This document shows positions 13,653 to 22,800 of a DNA stretch of 32,931 bases, in pieces. The DNA is from Oscillospiraceae bacterium. GTDB lineage: Bacteria > Bacillota > Clostridia > UMGS1810. The stretch covers positions 1 through 32,931 of the forward strand of contig SVJH01000024.1 of NCBI GenBank assembly GCA_015069095.1, in the 5' to 3' direction. A program made the position numbers and the translations under genes. Below the pieces are notes generated by a model. It was not told where the DNA came from. It ran no database searches and saw nothing but the letters and a program-made list of their open reading frames with translations. The stretch's first letter is position 1, and every line of letters begins with the position of its first letter.

Positions 13653-15089
13653 GTGAAAAAAACATATGTAACTTCAATGCCAAACCATATCGGCGCATTT
13701 TTAAAAGCAAGCCAATGCTTTTCATCTCTTGGAATAAACATTACACGCGTAAGTTACAATAAAGCTGTTGATTCACACACCCTGTTTATTGATGCAGAAG
13801 GTACAGAGGAACAGTTAAAAAAGGCAGATACTAAGCTTGAAAAAATTGGTTATCTTCATAATAACACCAATAAATCAAGCATTGTATTGATAGAGTTTCA
13901 TCTTAAAGATGTTCCCGGAAGTGTAACAAATGTATTAACACTTATAAATGAATTTAATTTCAATATCTCATACATAAGTTCACAAGAAAACGGAACAGAT
14001 TATCAATATTTTAAAATGGGATTATACGTTGATGATTATGGTAAGATATCCGAGTTTTTAAAAGAAGCTGAAAAACTTTGCAAAGTTCGTGTAATTAACT
14101 ATAACAGTTCCGAAAAAGTTTATGATAACAGTATTTTTTATAATACCTACGTTTTAGGCCTATCACAAACAATGGGACTTTCAAAAGATGTAAGCAATAA
14201 ACTTTTGGTTCACATAAATCTTGCAATGCAAATGCTTGATGAACAAGGATTATCACCATATCGTACATTTGACAGCATCAGCAAATTTGCAGAACTATTA
14301 GGAAGTTCAAAAGGAAAAAACTTTAATCCCAGAATCAGTACTCATAAAATAACAGACAATACAGAAATAACACTTATCGAGCCACCTTGTGGAAGTAATA
14401 CTCTCATCATAAAAAGTTTAAACAAAGTATTATTTGTAGATAGCGGTTATGCGTGCTATAACGATGAGATGCTTAAAGTTTTTAGAAGGATTATTCCTGA
14501 TTTTGACACTATCGAAAAGACTATCCTTGTTACTCACGCTGATGTAGATCATTGTGGTTTATTACCATTATTTGATAAGATAATTACAAGCGTAAAAACT
14601 GCATCTTGCCTCAAAAAAGAATATGAAGGAAAAGACGGATACAGAGAATCAAACCCACTTCACAAACCATATATAAATATTTGTAAAATTCTCACATCAT
14701 ACAAGGCAGTTAACCCCGACAAAATAACACCGATGTGGAATAATACAGAAAAACTTACTGAACCTCTTACACAAATCGGATTTTTCGATTTTGGAGAATT
14801 GCATTTTGAAGTTTACGAAGGTAAGGGAGGTCATCTTCCAGGAGAAATTGTGCTTATTGATTACTTAAATCATATTGCAATTACTGGCGATATTTACATA
14901 AATACACATGGTCTTACTGCTCAACAAGCACAGTACAATCAGTATGCACCAATACTTATGACATCTGTTGATACAGATCCAAAACTATGTTTGGAAGAAA
15001 GAGGCGCAATTATGCAAAGACTTGGTGTTGGCAAATGGCAAATATTTGGTGCACACGGGTTTAAAAAAGATTATTCCGTTAATTTATAG
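13653..15089 (+). CDS. ACT-ACT-metallo-beta-lactamase-fold protein
   Basis: The 478-residue product begins with two ACT domains (about 4-70 and 76-146; the second has FHLKDVPGSVTNVL). After a linker comes a metallo-beta-lactamase-fold hydrolase (about 240-478) with THADVDHCG (His295, Asp297, Asp299, His300), GHLPGEIVL (His394) and ITGDIY (Asp413). The motif is HxDxDH, not the usual HxHxDH. ACT domains bind amino acids, so a hydrolase gated by a branched-chain amino acid is a reasonable guess; a thioesterase on acyl-CoA is one option but unproven. The start is GTG 13653 with a GAGG site at 13641-13644. It lies 32 nt after the Ile-unit ligase and is probably cotranscribed. Confidence 0.82.
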   Translation: MKKTYVTSMPNHIGAFLKASQCFSSLGINITRVSYNKAVDSHTLFIDAEGTEEQLKKADTKLEKIGYLHNNTNKSSIVLIEFHLKDVPGSVTNVLTLINEFNFNISYISSQENGTDYQYFKMGLYVDDYGKISEFLKEAEKLCKVRVINYNSSEKVYDNSIFYNTYVLGLSQTMGLSKDVSNKLLVHINLAMQMLDEQGLSPYRTFDSISKFAELLGSSKGKNFNPRISTHKITDNTEITLIEPPCGSNTLIIKSLNKVLFVDSGYACYNDEMLKVFRRIIPDFDTIEKTILVTHADVDHCGLLPLFDKIITSVKTASCLKKEYEGKDGYRESNPLHKPYINICKILTSYKAVNPDKITPMWNNTEKLTEPLTQIGFFDFGELHFEVYEGKGGHLPGEIVLIDYLNHIAITGDIYINTHGLTAQQAQYNQYAPILMTSVDTDPKLCLEERGAIMQRLGVGKWQIFGAHGFKKDYSVNL

Positions 15090-15118
15090 TCATATTTTTT
15101 AAAATCATATAAATATAA

Positions 15119-15150
15119 AAATCGTGCCTTATAAAAGACACGATTTTTTA
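15119..15150. terminator. Terminator between convergent genes
   Basis: An 8-bp perfect stem (AAATCGTG 15119-15126, CACGATTT 15139-15146) is flanked by A-rich and T-rich arms, so it can serve the ACT-MBL gene and the opposing LysR gene. Confidence 0.8.
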
Positions 15151-16035
15151 TTTTGAAAAGTTTGTTTCAATTATATAATCAATAAGTGTTTTAAGTGCTT
15201 TTGAAATCCACTTATTTTTATGATAAATAAGTTGTTTCCATATTTCTATATTTATATCACACACATCAAGATAGCATAGTTTTCCTGATTCTACAAGTTC
15301 TTTTGTTACAAAATCGGGAAGAAATGATAATGCATCACTATCGGCTACAATAGATGTAATCATATCCGTCCTTCCAATTTCAAGAATCGGCGTAATTTCC
15401 AATGACTTTTTTGCAAGTTCCTTATCAAAAACTCTTCTGTAGCCTTGTCCGTACTCTGTTAATATAAAAGGTTCGTTTATAATATCATTAATAGATAAAT
15501 TTTTAACTTTACTAAATTTTGAATTTGAACTTGCTACAAAATGCATCGAAATTGGTTCTTCTTTTGCTATAACATAATCTTTATGATACGAATGACTATC
15601 AAGCGTTATAATAACGTCGGCTTCGTTATGGTCAAGCATATCAAACATTACAGATGTATCAGCAGTAGTAAATTTTATGGAAATATCAGGATAAATTTTA
15701 TGAAAATCAATATAGTTTTTAGTAATTAAAGCATCACACAAAGAGTCCGGAGTAACAAGATGAATGTGCCCCGTGCATTCTTTTTCATCAAGATTTTCTT
15801 TAAATTCTTCTGTTAAAGTGCGAATTTGATGCGCATATGATACAAGTTCATGCCCCCTCTTTGTGAGTGTAATTGTATGATTTATTCTTTCAAACAAAAG
15901 ACAACCAAGTTCATCTTCAATCTGTTTTATTTGAAAAGAAATTGTTGATTGTGAATACCCAAGTTGCTCAGCGGCTTTAGTAAAACTTCCAAGTTCCGCA
16001 ACATGAATAAATGTGATTAAGTTTCTTAATTCCAT
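15148..16035 (-). CDS. LysR-family transcriptional regulator
   Basis: The 295-residue product has the LysR N-terminal winged helix-turn-helix (about 1-60; FIHVAELGSFTKAAEQLGYS, then STISFQIKQIEDELG) and a periplasmic-binding-like effector domain (about 90-290). A GGAGG ribosome binding site precedes the ATG. It is divergent from the sodium:solute symporter gene with 118 bp between the starts, the usual arrangement of a LysR activator and its target. The effector is unknown; a short-chain carboxylate would fit the neighbourhood. Confidence 0.93.
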   Translation of the reverse strand: MELRNLITFIHVAELGSFTKAAEQLGYSQSTISFQIKQIEDELGCLLFERINHTITLTKRGHELVSYAHQIRTLTEEFKENLDEKECTGHIHLVTPDSLCDALITKNYIDFHKIYPDISIKFTTADTSVMFDMLDHNEADVIITLDSHSYHKDYVIAKEEPISMHFVASSNSKFSKVKNLSINDIINEPFILTEYGQGYRRVFDKELAKKSLEITPILEIGRTDMITSIVADSDALSFLPDFVTKELVESGKLCYLDVCDINIEIWKQLIYHKNKWISKALKTLIDYIIETNFSK

Positions 16036-16086
16036 TATAATCCTCCAGCATCTATTTTTTCGATAATAAACATTAAAACTATTCGT

Positions 16087-16118
16087 TTGACTAATCTTAC
16101 TTGGTATTATATACTAAG
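16087..16118 (+). promoter_or_regulatory. Symporter promoter with overlapping dyad
   Basis: TTGACT (16087-16092) and TATACT (16110-16115) with 17-bp spacing form a good promoter for the symporter. A near-perfect dyad, CTTGGTAT-TAT-ATACTAAG (16100-16118), covers the -10. It has the size and T/A-ended form of a LysR operator, but the position on the -10 would suit repression or autoregulation better than classical activation. Confidence 0.65.
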
Positions 16119-16153
16119 TTATAGAAAAAAGCAAGACTTGGAGGAAATAAAAA

Positions 16154-17704
16154 ATGACAAATGCACAACTTTACACTATTATCGCTCTTTGCATTTATGC
16201 AATAGCAATGGCACTTATCGGATGCATTAGTTACGGTAAGTCGAAAACACTTGACGGATTTTTAATTGGCGGCAGAAATATAGGCGCTTGGGTTACTGCC
16301 TTTGCATATGGTACTACATATTTTTCTGCTGTTGTTTTCGTTGGATATGCCGGTCAACACGGATGGAACATCGGTCTTGGAAGTATTTGGATTGGTATTG
16401 GTAATGCAGTTTTAGGGTGCTTACTTTCTTGGATTCTATTTGCAAACAGAACAAGAAAAATGACCAAAAAACTAAATGCAAGAACTATGCCTGATTATTT
16501 TGAAAAACGTTATGATTCAAAAGGTATGAAAATACTTGCTGCTATTATTATATTTGTTTTCCTTGTTCCTTACTCTGCTGCTGTTTATAAAGGACTTGGT
16601 TCTCTATTTAGTGCAGTATTCCCTGGTGTTGAAACATGGGTATGGATGCTTATTATTGCTTGTCTTACAGCGGTTTATCTTGTTGCAGGCGGATACATTG
16701 CAACAGCATACACCGACCTTATTCAAGGTATTGTTATGATTGTTGGTGTTGTTTGCCTTATCTGTGCTGTTTTAGGACACAAATCAGTTGGCGGACTAAA
16801 CGGACTTATTGAAAATCTTAGAAACTTTAAATCAGTTGCCGGCGATCCCAACCCTACAACAGGCGCACAACTTACTAATATTTTTGGTGGTTCTTCATTT
16901 AAATTCCTATGCTTTAACATAATGCTTACAAGTTTTGGTACTTGGGGACTTCCACAGATGATTGGTAAATTCTATGCGGTAAAAGATACAGCGGCAATTA
17001 AGAGAGGTACAATCATTTCAACTATTTTCTGTGTAATTATCGGATGCGGTGCATACCTTATTGGAAGTACATCAAGACTTATTTTAGGAGGCGTACTTCC
17101 AAAAGGAGGCGTTGACTCAGTTATTCCTGCAGTACTTATGGAAGTTTTAGGTAACGGTACACTTGGAATTATACTTTTAGCAGTGATTATGATTCTTCTT
17201 CTTTCAGCATCAATGTCTACTCTTGAAGCAGTTGTTTTAACATCAGCATCAGCAGTTGCAGTTGACCTTATCCCTGCTGTAAGAAAAAAAGAAACAAAAC
17301 CTGAAAATCAAATGATGCTTACAAGAATTCTTTGTCTTGTATTTGTTGCTTGTTCGTTTATTTTTGCAACACAGAACATTCCGATTATAGTAAGCCTTAT
17401 GTCATTCTCTTGGGGAATTGTTTCTGGTTGCTTTATTGGACCTTACATCTGGGGACTTTTCTCAAAGAAAATTACAAAAATCGGTGCTTACTCAGGTATT
17501 ATTTCAGGGCTTTTGGTTGTAGGTATTTCTACACTTATAATTACATTAAATGCAGATTTTTCAACAGCAGCAAAAATGTCTCCTGAAATGGGCGTTGCAG
17601 CAATGGCGGTTTCTTTTGTTATTGTTCCGCTTGTAAGTGCATTTACAAAAAATAAAGATACAAAAAGAGTTGACGAAATCTTTACTTGTTACAACGAAGA
17701 ATAA
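16154..17704 (+). CDS. Sodium:solute symporter (SSS family)
   Basis: The 516-residue product is a polytopic membrane protein with about 13 hydrophobic segments and the SSS start: a first helix, then LDGFLIGGRNIGAWVTAF and the family stretch around ATAYTDLIQG in the fifth helix region. Members import proline, pantothenate, acetate and other monocarboxylates with sodium. The sequence does not settle the substrate. A TTGGAGGAAA ribosome binding site precedes ATG 16154. Because it is divergent from a LysR gene and next to three acyl-CoA ligases, uptake of short or branched carboxylates is a testable guess; an amino acid is the alternative. Confidence 0.9.
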   Translation: MTNAQLYTIIALCIYAIAMALIGCISYGKSKTLDGFLIGGRNIGAWVTAFAYGTTYFSAVVFVGYAGQHGWNIGLGSIWIGIGNAVLGCLLSWILFANRTRKMTKKLNARTMPDYFEKRYDSKGMKILAAIIIFVFLVPYSAAVYKGLGSLFSAVFPGVETWVWMLIIACLTAVYLVAGGYIATAYTDLIQGIVMIVGVVCLICAVLGHKSVGGLNGLIENLRNFKSVAGDPNPTTGAQLTNIFGGSSFKFLCFNIMLTSFGTWGLPQMIGKFYAVKDTAAIKRGTIISTIFCVIIGCGAYLIGSTSRLILGGVLPKGGVDSVIPAVLMEVLGNGTLGIILLAVIMILLLSASMSTLEAVVLTSASAVAVDLIPAVRKKETKPENQMMLTRILCLVFVACSFIFATQNIPIIVSLMSFSWGIVSGCFIGPYIWGLFSKKITKIGAYSGIISGLLVVGISTLIITLNADFSTAAKMSPEMGVAAMAVSFVIVPLVSAFTKNKDTKRVDEIFTCYNEE

Positions 17705-17711
17705 AACTTAA

Positions 17712-17745
17712 GGGACAGAATTTTTAAGTTCTGTCCCCTTTTTTA
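17712..17745 (+). terminator. Terminator after the symporter
   Basis: A 9-bp perfect stem (GGGACAGAA 17712-17720, TTCTGTCCC 17729-17737) is followed by CTTTTTT. It may also serve the opposing MaoC gene, although the T run on that side is weaker. Confidence 0.85.
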
Positions 17746-18171
17746 TATTCTACATTTTACTATCATTTCAGTTATATTCGTTAATACGAATTCATTGTTT
17801 TGATTATAAACTTCTATTTCAAGTTCTACTATTCCGTTTTTTTCATTTCGCTTTGTAAGTTTTGTAACTTTACACTTTCCGGTTAATACATCATCTACAA
17901 AAACAGGTTTTAACCACTCAATTTTTGTAGATTTTCCTGCTAAAATCTCATCCCCTGCTAAATCTATTTCAAGATACTTTGCCCAAACTGCCATAAATGA
18001 CATAACACCTGGCGCAATAAGTTTTCCAAAATGAGTGTTCTTTGCATATTCTTCGTCTGTATGAAGCGGGATGTTGTCATACTTTTTTGCAAAGTCTATC
18101 ATTTCTTCTTTCTCTATTTTTGCCGGTTTAAGTTCTATACTTAAGCCTACTTCAAAATCATCAAAGTACAT
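17743..18171 (-). CDS. MaoC-like hot-dog-fold dehydratase
   Basis: The 142-residue product has the length and pattern of single-domain MaoC-like (R)-enoyl-CoA hydratases: FDDFEVGLSIEL at the start, the hydratase-2 motif region with NIPLHTDEEYA, and the glycine turn IAPGVMSF. The usual catalytic Asp/His pair D-x4-H appears as DNIPLH (D31-H36). It probably acts on an acyl-CoA thioester. An AAGGAG site precedes ATG and a promoter lies just upstream, so it is transcribed alone. It could take part in branched acyl-CoA metabolism with the neighbouring ligases, but no direct link is visible. Confidence 0.82.
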   Translation of the reverse strand: MYFDDFEVGLSIELKPAKIEKEEMIDFAKKYDNIPLHTDEEYAKNTHFGKLIAPGVMSFMAVWAKYLEIDLAGDEILAGKSTKIEWLKPVFVDDVLTGKCKVTKLTKRNEKNGIVELEIEVYNQNNEFVLTNITEMIVKCRI

Positions 18172-18194
18172 TTTTCACATCTCCTTGTTTTATT

Positions 18195-18223
18195 ATTATA
18201 CCCCAAAACTATAAATAAAACAA
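18195..18223 (-). promoter_or_regulatory. Promoter of the MaoC-like gene
   Basis: On the minus strand TTGTTT (18218-18223) and TATAAT (18195-18200) are separated by 17 bp, about 24 bp before the start codon. Confidence 0.65.
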
Positions 18224-18233
18224 GAAAAATGCA

Positions 18234-18282
18234 AAAAAAGAAATGACCCTGATTGACTCTCTTGCCACAACCAGGGTCATTT
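18234..18282 (-). terminator. Strong hairpin terminator, minus strand
   Basis: An 11-bp perfect stem (AAATGACCCTG 18241-18251, CAGGGTCATTT 18272-18282) is followed on the minus strand by a run of seven Ts. No annotated gene ends here, which implies an unannotated transcript. Confidence 0.8.
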
Positions 18283-18650
18283 CTGTTCACTTTTGATATC
18301 TAACATCTTTTGTTATCCTCTCTTTCTTTGTCTACCTTTTGTCATCAACTATTACTACACTCAAAACATTCAATTTCATACCTTTTTCTCTAATGAGAAC
18401 CTCTTAATGTTTTTGCACTTTTTCGTTTCCAAAAGGCGAATTTTTTTAATTTACTTTATACAAAGGATTTAGTTAAACATATTTTTTTAAAATCTATTTA
18501 CAACGTTTATACACCGTCGTGTTTTTTTAATTCTTTTATTCTTTTTTACTCTCTTTTATTCTTAACTTTTTAACTATCCTTTTCCTGTTTAAATTTTTCC
18601 TTTGTATTAAGTTTCTCTTAATTTCTCATTGGACTGTACCTTCCTTTCTT
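18234..18650 (-). ncRNA. Candidate non-coding minus-strand transcript
   Basis: This stretch of about 420 nt has no protein gene on either strand, yet it has both ends of a transcription unit on the minus strand: TTGAAA (18682-18687) with TACACT (18658-18663) at 18 bp, and a strong terminator (18241-18251 with 18272-18282, then a T run at 18234-18240). The transcript would be purine-rich, with AAGAATAAAAGAG-type repeats near 18540-18570. Two tiny frames (11 and 15 codons) exist but look like chance. It fits no RNA family that I recognise. Confidence 0.4.
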
Positions 18651-18807
18651 CATCTTTAGTGTAGCATATATTCTATGGTTTTTTCAATTGACATTTTATT
18701 TAAATTTTTATTTAGTTTTTTGTTCAAAAAAGAGATTTTTTTTAAAATAATAAAATTTTTATTTACAAATGATATTTTTCTGTGATAAAATAAATTTATG
18801 GGGTTTA

Positions 18808-18840
18808 AAAAAGTGTGCATATTCTTTATGCACACTTTTA
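18808..18840 (-). terminator. Terminator of the prsA unit
   Basis: A stem of about 12 bp around AAAGTGTGCATA and TATGCACACTTT, followed on the minus strand by TTTTTTAAA, lies directly after the prsA stop codon. Confidence 0.85.
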
Positions 18841-18844
18841 TTTT

Positions 18845-19861
18845 TTAGTATTTAATTGGTTTTATTCTGCTAATTTCTTTATCGTTCAAACTTACTTTTG
18901 CATTAGCAGTTAATTCTTTAATTACTGTTTCAAAGTTTTCTTCTTCTAAAAGTTGTTTTGCATTGTCAAGATTATCTTCAACACGTTTAATGATGTGGAA
19001 ACCATAATCTGATTCAACAATTTCACTTATCTGTCCAACTTCAAGTTTGTATGCTGCATCTTCAAATGGTGCTACCATTTCGCCTTTTTTGAAGAAGTAA
19101 CCATCAGGATTTGACTGAAGACCAGGATCTTCTGAAAGTTCATTCATAACAGCATCGTAGTCTTGTTCACCACTATTGATTTTATCAAGTGTTTCTTGTA
19201 CGACTACTTTTAATTCTGCTTTTGCTTCATCTGACAAAGGTTCGCCTGTTTCAGGATTTGTAGTATTAAACAGAATGTGTTTTGCTGTAATATAACCTTT
19301 TTCTGTTATATACGCTGTAGCTTCTTCATCAGTTATTTGTAGTCTGTCATCTGTTTCTGTAAGTTTCTGTGTAACTTTGTCTGCAATCAGTTCAAGTTCA
19401 TTAACTCTTTTTAGTGTATCTTCAGTTGCACCGAATTTTTTAAGTTGTTCTTTAAAAGTTTTTTCTCCCATTGCTTTTCTTTCGTTAGCAATCTGAGTAT
19501 CAATTTGTGCTTTTTCTTCTTCTGTTAAAGCAATTCCGAAATCTTTTGCTTTTGCATTTAAAACACATAGAGAAACAATATATTCACGTGTAGATTCTCT
19601 TAGAACATCAATACCTTTTTTACCATTTGCATCTTTTGTATCCCAGAATGCATTATAATCTGTTGCACCTGAACTCTGTAGTACATCCTGCTCCATCACA
19701 TGCATAAAGTATGCATATACGTCATCTGTAATTTCAATACCGTTTATTGTGCCGACTGAAATAGGATTCTTTTTAATTGAACATCCTGCAAAACACATAA
19801 CAACCATACATACTGAAAGTACCAATGTTAAAATTCTTTTGTAATTTTTCAAAATAACCAT
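18845..19861 (-). CDS. prsA: PrsA/SurA-like peptidyl-prolyl isomerase lipoprotein
   Basis: The product (338 residues from ATG 19861) begins with a lipoprotein signal: positive start KNYKR, a hydrophobic run and the lipobox FAGC (Cys27). A SurA-N-like helical region follows, then a parvulin (PpiC) domain at about 190-300 with TAKHILF, SEDPGLQSNPDGYFFKKGEM and GFHIIKRVE. It should fold secreted proteins on the outer face of the membrane. The true start may be TTG 19852: the AAAGGA site sits right against ATG 19861 but 8 nt before that TTG. It follows mfd by 26 nt on the same strand, as in many Firmicutes. Confidence 0.88.
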   Translation of the reverse strand: MVILKNYKRILTLVLSVCMVVMCFAGCSIKKNPISVGTINGIEITDDVYAYFMHVMEQDVLQSSGATDYNAFWDTKDANGKKGIDVLRESTREYIVSLCVLNAKAKDFGIALTEEEKAQIDTQIANERKAMGEKTFKEQLKKFGATEDTLKRVNELELIADKVTQKLTETDDRLQITDEEATAYITEKGYITAKHILFNTTNPETGEPLSDEAKAELKVVVQETLDKINSGEQDYDAVMNELSEDPGLQSNPDGYFFKKGEMVAPFEDAAYKLEVGQISEIVESDYGFHIIKRVEDNLDNAKQLLEEENFETVIKELTANAKVSLNDKEISRIKPIKY

Positions 19862-19887
19862 TCCTTTCCATTGTACATGATTTATAA

Positions 19888-22800
19888 TTATATATCACTT
19901 TTGTCCTCTTGTGATGATTTTAAAAGACTTTGTAATATAATTTTAATATTATTGAGCACATCGTCGTTATATTTATAACTTAAATACGATTTTTCGCCCG
20001 ACGAAAACATAATTTTTCTTGATTTATCTGCTAATATATCTACTATCGCTTTTGTGCTGACATTTTTATTAAAAGTAAATATAATAAGGCCGTCTTTTTG
20101 TGTAAGTTTTGAAATATCAAGTTTTATACAGAGCGATTTTATATATGCAATTTTTATAAGATTGTCTACACTCGTGCCATATTCACCAAATCTGTCGATG
20201 AGTTCATCGGAAATATTTAGTGCATCTTCTTCATCACAAATATCTGCAATTTTTTTGTACATTTCAATCCTTACATTTTCATCCATAATGTACTTTTCAG
20301 GAATATAAGCATCAAAATTAAGTTCTATTGTTGTTTCAAAAATTGTAGATACTGTTTCGCCTTTAAGTTCTTTTACTGCACGTTCAAGCAGCATACAGTA
20401 CATATCGTACCCTACAAGATTCATATTCCCGTGTTGCTGTTTTCCAAGAAGGTTTCCTGCACCTCGAATTTCAAGGTCTCGCATTGCTATTTTAAAGCCA
20501 GAACCAAACTCTGTAAACTCTTTTATTGCCTGAAGTCTTTTTTGTGCAACAGAATCTAAAACTTTACTTTTTTCATATGTCATATATGCATATGCTAAAC
20601 GATTTGACCTTCCTACCCTTCCACGAAGTTGGTAAAGCTGAGAAAGTCCGAGTTTATCGGCATCTTCAATAATGATTGTATTTACATTTGAAACATCAAG
20701 CCCTGTTTCAATAATAGTTGTACAGACCAATATGTCAATATCGCCGTTTAAAAAGTCAATCATTATGCCTTCAAGCATATTTTCGGTCATTTTTCCGTGT
20801 GCATACGCTATACGCGCATCTGGAAACATATTTCGTATCTGCGCCGTTTTAACTTCAATATTTTCTACTCTGTTAAAAAGATAATATACCTGACCGCCTC
20901 GTGCAAGTTCTCTGTCGATGGCAGTTTTTATTACTGATTCGTTTCTTTCAAGTATAAATGTCTGGATTGGATATCTGTTTTCAGGAGGCTCAGAAAGCAC
21001 ACTCAAATCTCTAATTCCCACAAGCGCCATATTAAGCGTTCTTGGAATTGGTGTTGCGCTAAGAGTTAATACATTTACATTGTTTTTAAGTTTTTTTATT
21101 GCTTCTTTATGACCTACTCCAAAACGTTGTTCTTCGTCAATTATAAGAAGTCCAAGGTCTTTAAATGCAACATCTTTACTTAATATTCTGTGTGTTCCGA
21201 TTACAACATCCAAAGAACCGTTTTTAAGTCCGACTACTGTTTTTTCCTGTTGTTTTTTTGTACGAAATCTTGACATCATTTCAACATTTATACAGTACTC
21301 GCTCATTCTTTCTTTAAATGTGTTATAGTGCTGCTGTGCAAGTATTGTTGTAGGGACAAGATATGCCACTTGTTTTCCTTCCATTACAGTTTTAAATGCA
21401 GCACGTATTGCAACTTCAGTCTTTCCGTAGCCAACATCACCGCAAAGCAGTCTGTCCATAATCTTGCCTTTTTCCATATCAGCTTTGACTTCATTTATAC
21501 TTTTTAACTGGTCGAAAGTTTCCTCATATTTAAAGTCGTCTTCAAACTGCTTTTGCCAAGGTGTATCAGGGGGATAAACATACCCTTTTAAACTGTTTCT
21601 TTCGGCATAGAGTTTAATTAAGTCTTCGGCAAGTTCCATTACGCTTTCTTTTACTTTTTGCGTAGTTTTATGCCATTCTACTCCGCCAAGTTTATTAAGT
21701 TTTACGTTTTTTGCTTCTGCACCAACATACTTGTGAATAAAATCAAGCTGATTTGTAGGAACATATAAATAATCGCCGTTTTTATATTTTATCTGAATAT
21801 AATCTTTTGTTATGCCATCTACCACAAGTTGCTTAATTCCAATATACTGCCCTATTCCATGTGTTCTGTGAACAACATAATCTCCTATGTGAAGTTCATC
21901 AAAACTTTTTATCGCATTTTTTGAATTCGTTCTGTGGCGCTTCTTTTTTACGCTTGAAGGTGCAAATGACTTATCACTTAAAACAACTGTTTTAATTGTA
22001 GGATATTCAAAACTTTTTGACAAAGACCCTACCGACATAATAATCTGACCTTCGTTTGGAATTTTATCCAGACTTTCTGTTACTTGTGCATCAATATCTT
22101 CATTTTCAAGTGATGTTTTAATTGAATCAAGTTTTGACTTTGAAGAAATGAGAAGTATTACACGATATCCGTTTTGCTTCCAGTAGTTTAAATCATCATA
22201 TAAAAATTCAGTTTTTCCGCTGTATGAAGGAAGTGTTTTTGCACTTATATTTACAACTTCTTTTATTTTCGCATCGCCACCGGCATACATAACAGCACTT
22301 AAATATACAGACGGTTTACTTAAATAATTATCGAGATTATTCAAAAAATAACTTTTTTTGCTTTTTGGGAAAAGTCCTTTATCCAAAAGGTTTGTTATTA
22401 TTTCGTTTTGTTCTTTATCGTAAAATTTTATATTTTCACTTACTTTTGAATACTCATCAACAAAAACTATATAGTCATCATCTAAATAATCAAAAAGTGT
22501 AGGAAGTGCTTCATATACAAACGGAAGATACTTATCCATCGATGGAAAATATCCGTTTTCTGTAAGTTTTTGAATATCAGAGTAAAAATTTTCGTTCTTT
22601 AGTTTTTGTATTTTTTCAATTATCGGATTTACGTCATCGTAAATCATTTCACGAACAGGAATTATTAGTACCTCTTTAGCATTTTCAATAGAAATCTGTG
22701 TCATTAAATCAAACTCTCTTACAGAATCGACCTCATCGCCGAAAAATTCTATTCTCATAGGGTTTTTATGACACGGCGTAAAAATATCAAGTATTGAGCC

